From Phallus indusiatus (taxonomy: Eukaryota; Basidiomycota; Agaricomycetes; Phallales; Phallaceae): a stretch of DNA of 64,000 nt. The stretch covers positions 186,001 through 250,000 of the forward strand of contig JAQFWX010000041.1 of NCBI GenBank assembly GCA_027605045.1. The letters run 5' to 3'. Under the pieces are notes generated by a model. It made no database searches. It was not told where the DNA came from and worked only from the letters and a program-made list of their open reading frames with translations. The translations under genes were made by a program, and so were the position numbers. Shown piece by piece: positions 12,201 to 21,331 of this stretch (position 1 is the stretch's first letter; each line of letters begins with the position of its first letter).

Positions 12201-13175
12201 TATGGGGTGATCCCACTTCTTCGGATCAGGAAGGGAATCGAAGGATTCCTTAGCAAAAACATCTTCAAAGTCATGGAAGCGTTCTGGAACGATTTCTCGG
12301 AAGCCCTTCTTGACTGGAGCATCAGCATTGTTGGCGTAGGCCTGCGCAAGACGTTGAGATATAGTTTCGGTGGCTCCTATGGAGTGACCAGAGGGTTCAT
12401 CCGAGGCTAAGGAAATGGCGAACAGACGATCGCCTTCCTCGGGTTTGAATTCTGTCTCGATGTCCACAAGATCTGGCATATCAGGATCTGTAGATTCAGT
12501 GTCGTCCAATTGGACTGCTTGAGAAGCTCGGACATGGCGTAGAAAACACCTAGAACCTCTTCCGAGGGGTTCTGGAGGAGCACAAGATCGACATTGTGGA
12601 CTGCAGCGGGTTAGCTCGACCTCTCCCGTGGTGTAATCGATGACAGGGTTATGAGCCTTGAACCAAGGTAACCCGAGAAGAACGGGATACTTGCCCAGCG
12701 CAGTGACAGCAAACAGAACTCGTTCCGAATGTGTTTGGTATCGCATGACAATGTCTACAACATGGGTGATGTGGCCTGCTTGATTCGCGGTTCCGTCAAC
12801 ATTGAAGACAGGGATCGGTCTCGGAAGTCGAATGGTGGGGAATCGATGCTTCTTAACAAAATCACGGTCAAGGAACATACCACTCGCACCAGTATCGAGC
12901 ATGGCCTTCGTGGAGGTGATGTCCCCAGTGTCAGCACTCTGAAGTTCAACAGAGATCTCGAGCTTCTGCGTACCAGCAGTCGCTGCTAACCGGAACTCGC
13001 GTGGAAGACGACTCCGAAGCTTTAGAGGAAGTCGATGGGGGATAGAAGGAGCAGAGGGAGGTTCGGGAGATGCATCAGAATCAATAGAAGTCGAATCAGA
13101 ATTTTCATTGCACTCGGTGTCTATGTACAATTTTTCGAATCTATTGGATACTGGCAGCGAAGGTGCATCCTTCAT
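9240..13175 (-). CDS. pol: Pol polyprotein of element A: PR-RT-RNase H-IN-chromodomain
   Basis: 1311 codons. Aspartic protease active site LDTGAS at residue ~94. Reverse transcriptase with YIDDIL at ~485, RNase H block near 632 (EADSSD), integrase HHCC zinc finger at ~853-896 (ends CDPCQRT), integrase core from about 927, and a C-terminal chromodomain at ~1215-1290 (VRWEGYGPEHDQWIPEKDL). It copies element RNA to cDNA and integrates it; the chromodomain in this clade is known to bias targeting through histone marks. The start ATG (13175-13173) overlaps the gag stop as ATGA, so expression is probably by termination-reinitiation rather than a -1 shift. The last residues are read through the polypurine tract (KGGGG) and the first 16 bases of the 3' LTR before TAG. 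Confidence 0.96.
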   Translation of the reverse strand: MKDAPSLPVSNRFEKLYIDTECNENSDSTSIDSDASPEPPSAPSIPHRLPLKLRSRLPREFRLAATAGTQKLEISVELQSADTGDITSTKAMLDTGASGMFLDRDFVKKHRFPTIRLPRPIPVFNVDGTANQAGHITHVVDIVMRYQTHSERVLFAVTALGKYPVLLGLPWFKAHNPVIDYTTGEVELTRCSPQCRSCAPPEPLGRGSRCFLRHVRASQAVQLDDTESTDPDMPDLVDIETEFKPEEGDRLFAISLASDEPSGHSIGATETISQRLAQAYANNADAPVKKGFREIVPERFHDFEDVFAKESFDSLPDPKKWDHPIELLAGSEPKFCKIYPLSPNEQKELDAFLEENLRSGRIRPSKSPMASPVFFIKKKDGSLRLIQDYRALNAMTIKNRYPLPLISELVNKLQGAKYFTKLDVRWGYNNVRIKEGDEWKAAFRTNRGLFEPLVMFFGLTNSPATFQTMMNEIFEDLISEGAVAVYIDDILIYTKTREEHDLIIRRVLERLREHKLYLKAEKCEFCQTKIEYLGMVISENTVEMDPAKVSGVREWPVPKNVTEVQSFLGFANFYRRFIKDFARIAHPMFGLTKKDVPFVWTDICQDAFDSLKLAMTSAPVLLIPDPSRPYRIEADSSDFATGAVLSQLSSEDNKWHPVAFFSKSLSPVERNYEIHDKEMLAIIRSLEEWRHFLEGSSHPIDIRTDHKNLEYFMTARNLNRRQARWSVYLSRFDFMLRHVPGRSMGKPDSLSRRADHGSGKQDNQGITLIRPEMFAINALQTFQLKGEEEGFLRQIRKANREGKHEDGVSKALESLRTLGGRSAHTSEWSEHQDVIYYRGKVYVPSDEELRRKITQCHHDSKIGGHPGRFKTLELISRTFWWPGISRYVQRYVEACDPCQRTKLARRAPFGELEPTETPYRPWEFISVDFIVELPESNGYDAILAVVDSLTKRAHFVPTFTTLDASGLASLYLQHVWKLHGLPEKIISDRGPQFAARFTKELSKTLGIRLAMSTAYHPQTDGQTERVNAEIEQYLRVFTSERQDNWDRLLPMAEFAYNNHIHSATQSTPFELDTGRQPRMGFEPRLPGSKIEAVNEFKDRMAAALEEARSAIVKAKDDMAKYYNRKHVPAPEYKTGDKVFLDASDIRTTRPSAKLAHRFLGPYPIAAKVSSRAYRLVLPKSMSRLHPVFHVSKLRPVATDTIPGRRAKPPPPPELRDDGEHYVVEEVLDSRIVRNRLEFKVRWEGYGPEHDQWIPEKDLAAPNLLRDFYRDHPHAPRSINGLLFRPRPMDEWDNLQASGRHLVKGGGGVRVH
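9256..9270 (-). other. Polypurine tract of element A
   Basis: In element sense TAAAGGGGGGGGTGG, directly abutting the 3' LTR. It would prime plus-strand DNA synthesis. It is also translated as part of the pol C-terminus. Confidence 0.85.
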
Positions 13176-14440
13176 TCGCTGCCTTCGGGAAAATCCTCCG
13201 AGGTAGGGATCTCCAACGAGGGCTCCTCAATGATTGTAGGGGCATCGGAACGTGTGTGAGCCTCTTCGACATCCTTCCGGGCAAGGAGCTGTTGCACAAG
13301 ACTATCGATCTCGTCCGATTGTATAAAACGAACATCGTAGGCACGGGGGCAGTCGCGAACCATGTGGCCAACCTGTCCACATCGGTAGCAACGTGCAGTC
13401 TCCGTTTGGACACGTCTACGAGCCGCGTCAACATCCATAGCATCATTCCGAGGTTGTGCAGCAGGAGCAAGAGGTGAAGGGGGAATGGGCCTACTCGGAA
13501 CTGGAGCCGCTGCTGGAAATGCAGGTCTGGGGGGAGCGAACGGAGGTGGTGCGTACACTGGAGGGTTAGAGGCCCTCTGATAGACAGGGAATGGACTAGG
13601 ACGGGTTCGAGGCATCGGAACCGTGGTCAAGGGGGCAGAAGCATTTGGAGTTGGAAGGACACGACGTCGAATGGCGTTGAAGGCATCATTATTGCGTCGA
13701 GCTTGATCGAAGAGTCGTGCAGCTTTAATCCAGCCTTCATGGTCATTCATAGCTGGATGATCCTGCATCGTCGCGACCTTGTCCTGAACTTCTTGATCGA
13801 GACCCTGTCGGAAATAGGAGGTGATGGCTAAGCCATCTCGGTCGGTGAATCCAGCCTTGTTTATGATGATCCGGAAGGAGTCGATATAATCGTCAACGTT
13901 CCGACCTCCTTGTGCGAAACGTCGAGAAAGCAAGAGGTTGAGAGCGTCCTCTTGTTCGGTGAGTGGGAAGAATTCAGACTCGAACTTGATCTTGAACTCG
14001 TTCCAAGTGGTGTAGGGGCGGGTCCCCGACTGGTACATGGCAAGCTGGGTTTCGGCGAAGACCCCCGCGCGTCCACTGTTCATATAGGACAACACCCATT
14101 GAATCTTGGCATCGAGGGAGGCAAAATCCGAACCACAGATGTTCATGTACAGAGCGACCGAGTTCCAGAAGGACCGGCCATTTTTGCGATCGCCGTCAAA
14201 CGCAGTTGGAACGGCGGGACGAGTGTTCCGAGAGGATTTGGAATCACCCGTAGAGTTCGAAGCGGGAGCTTCGGGGTTAGGAGGACCAGTGGGAGGCGGG
14301 TCAGAAGGATTGGCAGCAGGAGCCAGAGACGCAAAGCGGTTATTGATGTGTTCGATCAGCTGGTCAAGCTTATCGGTCTGCAAGGCGATATTTTGCTCAA
14401 GGGTGAGCAGGCGAAGTTCAGAGGTCTGTTCGGACTCCAT
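13172..14440 (-). CDS. gag: Gag polyprotein of element A
   Basis: 422 codons from ATG 14440 (MESEQTSELRLL). An upstream in-frame TTG exists but ATG is preferred. It has an N-terminal heptad-like segment, a retrotransposon gag capsid-type domain (about residues 90-270, with the WNEFKIKFESEF block), a Pro-rich linker, and one CCHC zinc knuckle (CYRCGQVGHMVRDC) near residue 350. It forms the particle and packages RNA. The stop TGA overlaps the pol ATG by two bases (ATGA at 13172-13175). Confidence 0.95.
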   Translation of the reverse strand: MESEQTSELRLLTLEQNIALQTDKLDQLIEHINNRFASLAPAANPSDPPPTGPPNPEAPASNSTGDSKSSRNTRPAVPTAFDGDRKNGRSFWNSVALYMNICGSDFASLDAKIQWVLSYMNSGRAGVFAETQLAMYQSGTRPYTTWNEFKIKFESEFFPLTEQEDALNLLLSRRFAQGGRNVDDYIDSFRIIINKAGFTDRDGLAITSYFRQGLDQEVQDKVATMQDHPAMNDHEGWIKAARLFDQARRNNDAFNAIRRRVLPTPNASAPLTTVPMPRTRPSPFPVYQRASNPPVYAPPPFAPPRPAFPAAAPVPSRPIPPSPLAPAAQPRNDAMDVDAARRRVQTETARCYRCGQVGHMVRDCPRAYDVRFIQSDEIDSLVQQLLARKDVEEAHTRSDAPTIIEEPSLEIPTSEDFPEGSE

Positions 14441-14577
14441 GAGCAAAGTTGTCGACAGGCAGGGGAAGGAGGAGTCGAGTTATGGACGGGGACAAGGGAG
14501 TGCCGGAACACGTTGGACGATGACCGGAGGTGTTTTCCGAATGTAGCCGTCAATAAAAAACGACTGGTCCGAGATAG

Positions 14578-14588
14578 AAGCTTGTTCT
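14578..14588 (-). other. Self-complementary primer-binding site of element A
   Basis: In element sense AGAACAAGCTT, starting 2 nt (GC) inside the 5' LTR. It is exactly complementary over 11 nt to AAGCTTGTTCT in the LTR (14689-14699, minus). No tRNA-type TGG start is present. The layout matches the Tf1/sushi self-priming arrangement, where the first ~11 nt of the transcript fold back as primer. Confidence 0.8.
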
Positions 14589-14590
14589 GC

Positions 14591-15010
14591 TGTTAGGGCG
14601 ACTCAGGGCACACACCTAGAGGGCAGGAAACCTAAGATCTATTGATGAACGACGACTAACTACTCACCTAGAGGGCAGGAAACCTAAGAGAACAAGCTTA
14701 GGGATCCCCCTCTAGGGCTACGCTACATATACTACGTGGAAGCGCTCGGGGACAATAGATGAGTATCGCCGCGGGATCCGAGGTGATAAAAGGGAGTTCG
14801 AAGAGGTTCGGAGAATTCGATCGGAGTTCGAATTCGAAGAGATCGAAAGGAATAGATAATAGAGAACGAGAAATGACCGAACTATAGTTCGAGTTCTCGG
14901 AACCCAAACTCGAAGTCTCGGAAAGGAATCAGAAGGGAGAAAAGAACATCGGAACACAAGGAAATGAAGAAATAACGACATGGAAGACATGAAGCTAGTG
15001 TACCCTGACA
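14591..15010 (-). repeat. 5' LTR of element A
   Basis: 420 bp, matching 8836-9255 throughout by eye. In element sense U3 runs from 15010 to about 14700 and R/U5 from 14699. R/U5 holds two copies of a 25-nt repeat (14613-14637 and 14665-14689). Confidence 0.95.
14724..14731 (-). promoter_or_regulatory. TATA-like box of element A LTR
   Basis: TATATGTA on the minus strand, 25-32 nt upstream of the predicted transcript start at 14699. That start is independently implied by the self-priming complementarity, so the two signals support each other. Confidence 0.65.
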
Positions 15011-15712
15011 CTGAAAGTCTAATTTCAAGGGTTCGTACCATACCGTTGGCCAGAGTACTGCGCATTAGAGATTTAGCGAACAGGCAACGCTGCACCGAAA
15101 AAAAAACAATTGGGCAAAACGGTTTGGGGCAATTTGTCTATATTTGGAGACATCAACCCTGAAAGTTGTATAGATCGAGATTACAAGAATATTTTGGGGA
15201 GGACTTGATCGGTTTCACCCCAAGCGACACATGTATGCATCAAGTCAAGTCAGTAAGCCGGCATGACCCAATTCATTGCTCGCGCTGAATTGTTCTGTGT
15301 ATGACGATGTAGTCTTCTCAATTCATTAATATATTATAGATCTCAAATTTCTACTAACTCTCTGGCGAGATAGCGACACTTGGAGGCAGAATACGATAGA
15401 TATATGCATCTAGGTGTGTAGGCCCGTAAGATCAAGTTTAACGGTCACCCTCGGAATCGGTCCGGATTTTGATGACAGGGATGACTTTTGAATAAGTTAA
15501 AAAGTCGTACCACTCATAAATCGAGGATTGTAACGAGAATTTGGGGAGTTAGCGACCCTTGGTGGCAAAACACGCTCCTATATGCCTCCGGCATCATTTG
15601 TACATAGCACGATCGAGGTAACTTGACGAATATAGGCGTCATCACCGGACTTACACATGAAAGAAATTGTCCGAAAACGTCTTGAGAAGTGATACCATCG
15701 TCGTAAGCACTC
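15011..15712. other. Upstream region of the split transposase-like gene, with three diverged ~75-bp repeats
   Basis: Contains the right CTGAA duplication of element A. Three loosely similar blocks lie at about 15169-15239, 15334-15410 and 15515-15590. Each has a TAGATC/AATCGAG-like start, a GCGACxCxTGG core and a TATATGCATC/CC end. There is no open frame of note. It is presumably the 5' flank and promoter of the gene starting at 15713. Confidence 0.4.
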
Positions 15713-16389
15713 ATGCATAGCGCAGAACAACGAGAAGCCATCCGTCAGGCGCAGGAAATTCTTCAGCGTGCAGGTCTCCAACCAGCAGACATCCTGAGCG
15801 ACGACATTCCGTTTAGGAGCAATAACCTCTCACCTCGCTTTTTGATTAATTATACACCTCCTCAAGCGACGTTATACACCAATGAGCAAATTGAGAGGCA
15901 AGAAAATCGCGTCACTCGACAATCGTGCATCCAGGGTATTGTTGATCATCCCCTTGGTGCAATCCTTGAATTTCCTGAGACTGGGAACCAACCGAACGTA
16001 GCTATAGGCCACAGATTCAAAGTCGACCCTCAGAATTTTGTTAACCCAAAAGATAATATACAATACTCTCTCGGCGACCCACATTCTGTTCATCATGATG
16101 TACAGTGCTTTCTTCTGATTGACGAAGTTACTGGAGAACCGGTCAAATGCAAACAAGAAAAGTTAACTTGTGGGTAAAAATCCTTTCATGACGCTCAAAT
16201 AGCACTAAATTTCAAGTAGGTCGTTCCATCAAATCTTGCTCCTTTTCTCCTGCCGGTATACACTCAATACCATCGACTATTCCGATCGACTCGAAGGGTG
16301 AACTCTTCATGAAAACCTTAGGGTTTTTCTGTGCACTCAGAGAAACTGGCTGTGGGTTCACAAGAAACTCTAATCAAGTAGTAAATGAT

Positions 16390-16690
16390 GACAAAATTGA
16401 CAACCACGACGACGACAAAATTGACAGCGACCAGGACCAGGACGAAATTGACAAAGACGACGACGACATTGACGGCGAATACGAAATTGACAGCGACTAC
16501 AACGACATTGACGGCGAATACGAAATTGACAGCGACTACGACGAAATTGACAAAGACATTGACAAACACGACGACACTGACAAACACGATGACATTGACA
16601 AACACGACGAAACTGGCAAAGACGACGAAACTGGCAAAGACGACGAAACTGGCAAAGACGACGAAACTGGCAAAGAAGACGACGCAATTT
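16390..16690 (+). repeat. In-frame coding minisatellite (Asp/Lys-rich)
   Basis: Tandem GACGACGAAACTGGCAAA-type 18-mers and related GACAAACACGAC units encode DDETGK and DKHDD repeats inside an exon of the transposase-like gene. All units are multiples of 3, so expansion keeps the frame. Confidence 0.8.
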
Positions 16691-19075
16691 CTGCAAAGGC
16701 TACATTAGACGTTAAGGCTAAAACTACATTGAACGTCGTCGACCTCGTCGCTGTACTTAAGGATATACGCTCATGTAAAGACCAAAAACAAACGTGCAAT
16801 GGAAAACTGCTGTTGCAGAAGGATAAATTCAATCATTATTACATTCGGTAAGTTGTTTGTGTATCTTCGTAGCAATTCATCGCTCACGTCTTTGTTCAGA
16901 TGTGAGCATTTTGCCAAAGGCCGACGAGCACACCTATTCCTTCGCAACCTCAATGATTATGATATCAGTTATCTCACAGCTTTATTTCGAAATATTCCTG
17001 CTGAAATTGCTGATCATGAGGTTCCGGCTGCGATTCGCGGTTATGGCCCTTTATATCCTTGCAACGTTACAGCAGCCGCAAGAGAACAAAAACAGCTTTG
17101 TCGTATGTACTCTGGTTTTTCTATTATTAATTCTGCGTGTATTCAATTCCTTTTAGCAATGTGGCATCGCATTAATGAAGTCCTACAGCGAGGCAAGATC
17201 CAGACAACTGGAAAAACTCAATGTAATTGTCGAATGGAGGTTTACAAACCAAATGACCTTACTCGGTGCCCGTACATTTTGGTAGTCTTTCGTAATCCCC
17301 ACACTCACACGCGTCCTCCTCGAAGTAAAACTCCAGAAGGAATTGAGAAGGTTTTCAACTCCTTACTTAAACATCTGGAATGGCGACTGGCCGATGCGAC
17401 ACCCCGTCGTATACTTCTCGACCACACGTTCATACACGGTTTGAGGAACGTTCTAGACTGGCACGAACTTCAAGATCCAGGATTAGGAGACCTCCATCCT
17501 TCATTAATAAATTACGATCACACTGCACGTTTGATCAATAATTTACGTTATGTAATATATCCGGATGGTACAGGACTGAAAGGTATGTTATTTGTCGCTC
17601 CATTCTCTACCTGAATATATGCTGTATATGCACAGGTGCCAACTTACTTCTGAGAGAACATAAAAAATTGCCACTCGAACAGCAGTATCTACGCTGCATC
17701 GAAACAGGTGAAAATAAAAAGGACGGCAAATTTATTATTGTTATTTGTATGTTTCCGTCTATGAGTCGGCTACTCATGAACACACGACGACCAACCATCG
17801 ATACTGCGTTCAAACGACTAGATAAATGGCAAGAATTTGAAATTGAATCATGGTTCCCGCAGTTTTCACGTTGCAAGTTTTAATTTTCTTTAACACTAAA
17901 ATCGCGCTTATGGGTCTTGATAGCTGTTGTGGTGGCCAGGGCTTTCACGACTTCACAGAGCGCAGAAGCTCATTTATTTCTCTTCCGTCACTTGTTCAGA
18001 ATTGCTCAAGAAGATACAAAACAGAATATTCAGTTCCGTCATATTCATGGAAAAGGCATCGACACCATAACAGCTGACGGCCACGAAGGCCAAGCATTGG
18101 GTATGTTTTTTGTTTTAAAGGCGTTCACAGTAGTATTTCTCAAATGAGATTTTCGAAGGCCTTGGTCTATATTGTCAGGAGATTTGCCAAAACCTCACCA
18201 AGAACTCTGTAGAATGGGGCAAGCCCATGAACCAAATCACGCCAAGGGAGCACTTAATGTGCTTCTACAAATATTGTTTTACTCACTATATCCGGAATGT
18301 GGCGAAACTACGCTCGCAGGTGAAGTCGGAAGTGATTGCTGCGATGATGAGTCTTGCAAGCTCGGATGTCTTACCGGACTACAATAATGTCCTTGTAACA
18401 ATTCGGAACGGTGGAGAAAAAGCTCAAAGTAAGTAATTTTTTTTTAATTTTTAAGCGGGAGATATTTAACATGTTTTAGACTGGTTAGAACACAAAGAAA
18501 AAGGAGACGGAGTTCCCTTAGCTGCCATATATAGGCCTTCTTCTAAAATTCCCTTGGAAATTTGGAAGGCGGCACCTTCGACATCCAACGGAAACGAACA
18601 GGCCCATCGCAATATCAATCGTGACGGCACCAAACTTACCATGCTTGCTGGTATCATGCTGTTATGGAACTCCTTGATGTGCCAATCAAATAGAGTTACA
18701 CACAATTACTTGTTAAGCGTTTCGTTTAGATTCGTATCCAACTAAAAGGTAAGGCCAGGAATAACTGTACTTATGTGAAAGTTTCCCGATCTATAGAAAT
18801 GTTAGTTGAACAATAAAGGTTAAGAGGAGACTTGTAGCACAAGTCTCAGATAGAGTTAGATAAGAGGTTTGATAAGCACGCTTTGTCAAAGTGACCCTTT
18901 TGTTGTTACTAAGCTTTATTAGCTAACACTGGATGTGTGGTACAACAAAAAGATGTAGATACATGATTTTCTGAGCCCTATTTATACACATTTAGGGCTA
19001 AACTATTCTACTCGCTACCTAATAATTACATAGTAAATGACACAAGAGATGACACAATATTTGAGATGGAAAAAT

Positions 19076-19339
19076 TGTAACGTTTCGTTACAGTTTACGA
19101 TTAGCCCGGTTCTTACGGACTCACAACTAACAGTATAAAGCTGTATATTTGCAAGTGCAGGTAAGAAAGGCTGCCGGCGCCTTTACCGTTACGCGGTATT
19201 TACTGGTGTGACGGCGCCTATGTACATTACATAATACTAGGTACTTGTGCAGACGACGATCGTCTGCATGCAATTGTATATATATGCTAATATGTACTAT
19301 GGGTAATAGTAGTCCGCTGCTCATAGCGGAACCGTTACA
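19076..19339 (-). repeat. 3' LTR of element B
   Basis: 264 bp, same as 28490-28753 by eye. Contains a TATATATAC box (element sense) and a perfect hairpin GCAGACGA-CGA-TCGTCTGC just downstream of it. Confidence 0.95.
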
Positions 19340-19392
19340 TCCTCCCCCGCTGACTTGAGCGTCAAGTCAATACATGATACGACGAGTGAGTC

Positions 19393-21192
19393 TCAGTCGT
19401 CCGCGGTATAATCCATGGCCATCTCAATGTCACCTTGAGGGCCCGCGCCTGGTCTATCCAGGACCTCGTATTGATCGGGGTCGATCACGAGTTCTTTCTC
19501 AGCGATATCTGCTGGGAGTGGTGCTTTCGCCGAGGGAGGCGAATTAGTGGTGGACTCCACATAGGGAGTCTCCTTCGAAGGTCCAGCAATAGGAGCTGCA
19601 GGGGCGGCGTCACGACGATTGTTGCGACGTCGTCTTCGATACTGACGCCCTGGTAACAGCGACGAAACGGTGGGTTGAGATTCTCGCCACTTCACGGCGA
19701 TGGTGTTGCTGTTAGTGTGTGATCGCCACCGCTCAAATAATGGTCCTAATCGAGTTTCGATTAATCGGGTATTCACACAGTTATATCGCAGCATCCCGAC
19801 AACTTCTTCCTTGGTGGGAATGTTACCCTGAGGCAGGGTATATGCTCGACGCCATCCTTCGATTATGGATGGGGAGTTATTCACCGTCTTGTCGGCGTTG
19901 ATGCCAGCGGCGTTGAGCCAGGTGGATAGCCCAGGCTCGGTACATATCTCCGCTACGATGGGGAATACAGTCTTCCTTGTTTCCCGATTCGGGAATATCT
20001 TTCGAAGCCACGCTACGACTTCAACATCGCTGATATTCAGCGATCCCGATGGTTCAACCCTTATATAAAAGGGTACGGAGGCGGGGTCCTTATACCACGT
20101 CTCATAGAGGCGACCCGTTTCCAGGTCCATTTGCCCTTCGGTTGGGTATGGAAAAGCTTCAGGGCGTTCCCCGATAGTGAGGCGAGCGTAGTCTCGCTCT
20201 TTCTTCTTTCTATTGATGAACATCATGCCTACATCCCAGGCAAGTCTAATGCGCGCGTGCATTGCAACTTTTTGAGGTGTGTCCAATATGGGTGGTTTCT
20301 TCCAGATCTGCTTCCCCTGGAGTACGAATGAGGGATCATCCAGTGGACACATCATGTACCACGCGAGTGGGTCGGGGACTGGCCCAGGTACAGGGGTTTT
20401 CCTGGCTCGAGAAGCTGTGGGGTCGTGGCCTTGCATGAAAGCGGGCCACGTATCGTGGTACTTGGCCTGGTTGGAGATACGGGGAGTTCCTGGGAACTCA
20501 GCGAGGACTTTCTCAGCGAGTTGTCGCCGAGACAATAATGACTCCTCTTCAGGGTCCAGCCTGTCCATCAGGCCGAAATCGTCCCCAGAGTGGGGAGGAA
20601 CGGGTTGACCGTTGGAGTCGAGTACCGACTCGTCATTGTAGGAGTCCGCCCAATCGTGGTCGTCTAGATCATCGTCGTCGTACGCGTCGAATCCTACGGG
20701 CCCATGATTCGTGGGGCCCTTGGCCTCTGACCGAGGTCGTTTCCTAGATGACACGGGCGATGCTGCCTGTGGGGCTTGCTTCAACTTGTCCTCGAGTTCC
20801 CGTATACGATCTCGAAGGTCGTCCTCTCGTCTCTCAACGTCCTTGAGTTCTTGGACGGTCTGGTCGGCGTAGTCGTTAGCGTCTTCGAGGCGCTTTCGTA
20901 AATCATCCCACTCTTTTTGCAGGAACGGGAATGCCTCGAGTAGGCACTCTTTGACGTCTTTCTCGTCAAGAACAATGGTACGCTTGCTTGCAGCGGTACT
21001 AATGTGCGAGATATACTCATCGCAGTGGGTACATTTCCCACTTTCGTGGGTGATGGCTACGCAGCCAGGCATGGAATCCATACTCCATTCTTTTTGTGCT
21101 TCAAGCAACGCTTGCTTGATATCGTCAAATCGTCCCTTGCGGGTCGAGGGCTTCGTAGATGAAGAGGTAGGTCGTGAAGGTTCTGCAGACAT
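19393..21192 (-). CDS. Extra ORF of element B in the env position; coiled-coil, nuclear-type protein of unknown function
   Basis: 599 codons (MSAEPSRPTS...), sense to pol, starting 140 bp after the pol stop and ending 53 bp before the 3' LTR. Visible parts: a CTHC pair near residue 54-57, a predicted coiled coil at ~78-140 (rich in E/R/L heptads), a basic RKRPR cluster near 149, an acidic stretch (DDDDLDDHDWAD) near 175, a globular-looking middle with W-rich blocks (GWRRAYTLPQGN), and a basic run YRRRRRNNRR near 520. There is no signal peptide and no membrane segment, so it is not an envelope protein. Basic clusters suggest nuclear entry or nucleic-acid binding. I do not recognise the family. 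The intact frame in a young element suggests it is selected. Confidence 0.8.
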   Translation of the reverse strand: MSAEPSRPTSSSTKPSTRKGRFDDIKQALLEAQKEWSMDSMPGCVAITHESGKCTHCDEYISHISTAASKRTIVLDEKDVKECLLEAFPFLQKEWDDLRKRLEDANDYADQTVQELKDVERREDDLRDRIRELEDKLKQAPQAASPVSSRKRPRSEAKGPTNHGPVGFDAYDDDDLDDHDWADSYNDESVLDSNGQPVPPHSGDDFGLMDRLDPEEESLLSRRQLAEKVLAEFPGTPRISNQAKYHDTWPAFMQGHDPTASRARKTPVPGPVPDPLAWYMMCPLDDPSFVLQGKQIWKKPPILDTPQKVAMHARIRLAWDVGMMFINRKKKERDYARLTIGERPEAFPYPTEGQMDLETGRLYETWYKDPASVPFYIRVEPSGSLNISDVEVVAWLRKIFPNRETRKTVFPIVAEICTEPGLSTWLNAAGINADKTVNNSPSIIEGWRRAYTLPQGNIPTKEEVVGMLRYNCVNTRLIETRLGPLFERWRSHTNSNTIAVKWRESQPTVSSLLPGRQYRRRRRNNRRDAAPAAPIAGPSKETPYVESTTNSPPSAKAPLPADIAEKELVIDPDQYEVLDRPGAGPQGDIEMAMDYTADD

Positions 21193-21331
21193 CGTTGACG
21201 GTGCTCAGGTGGCTGAGACGGGGTCGTAAGGAAGAGTATTTATTTACTCTTGTATCAGAGTAGCGCCCGAGTAGGATTTTCTCGTGGCTGCAGTGCCGCC
21301 GGGGGCACGGGGCAGATCTGCTTGCAGATCC

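Larger units (their letters stand above)
8836..15010 (-). mobile_element. Complete Ty3/gypsy LTR retrotransposon A (chromovirus)
   Basis: A 6,175-bp element read on the minus strand. It has 420-bp terminal repeats that look identical by eye, TGTTAG...CTGACA ends (seen from the plus strand) and a perfect 5-bp target duplication CTGAA at 8831-8835 and 15011-15015. Order in element sense: 5' LTR, primer site, gag, pol (protease-RT-RNase H-integrase-chromodomain), purine tract, 3' LTR. Both frames are uninterrupted. Identical LTRs plus open frames imply a very recent, possibly still competent insertion. A related solo LTR lies at 34909-35304. Confidence 0.95.

Noticed and set aside
16318..16708. 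Overlapping frames on both strands of the Asp/Lys repeat
   Set aside because: Shadows of the minisatellite. The plus frame giving DDETGK is the one that splices to the neighbouring exons.
19393..21192. Envelope gene of a fungal errantivirus-like element
   Set aside because: No signal peptide, transmembrane segment or fusion-like region; Arg-rich clusters and a coiled coil point elsewhere.
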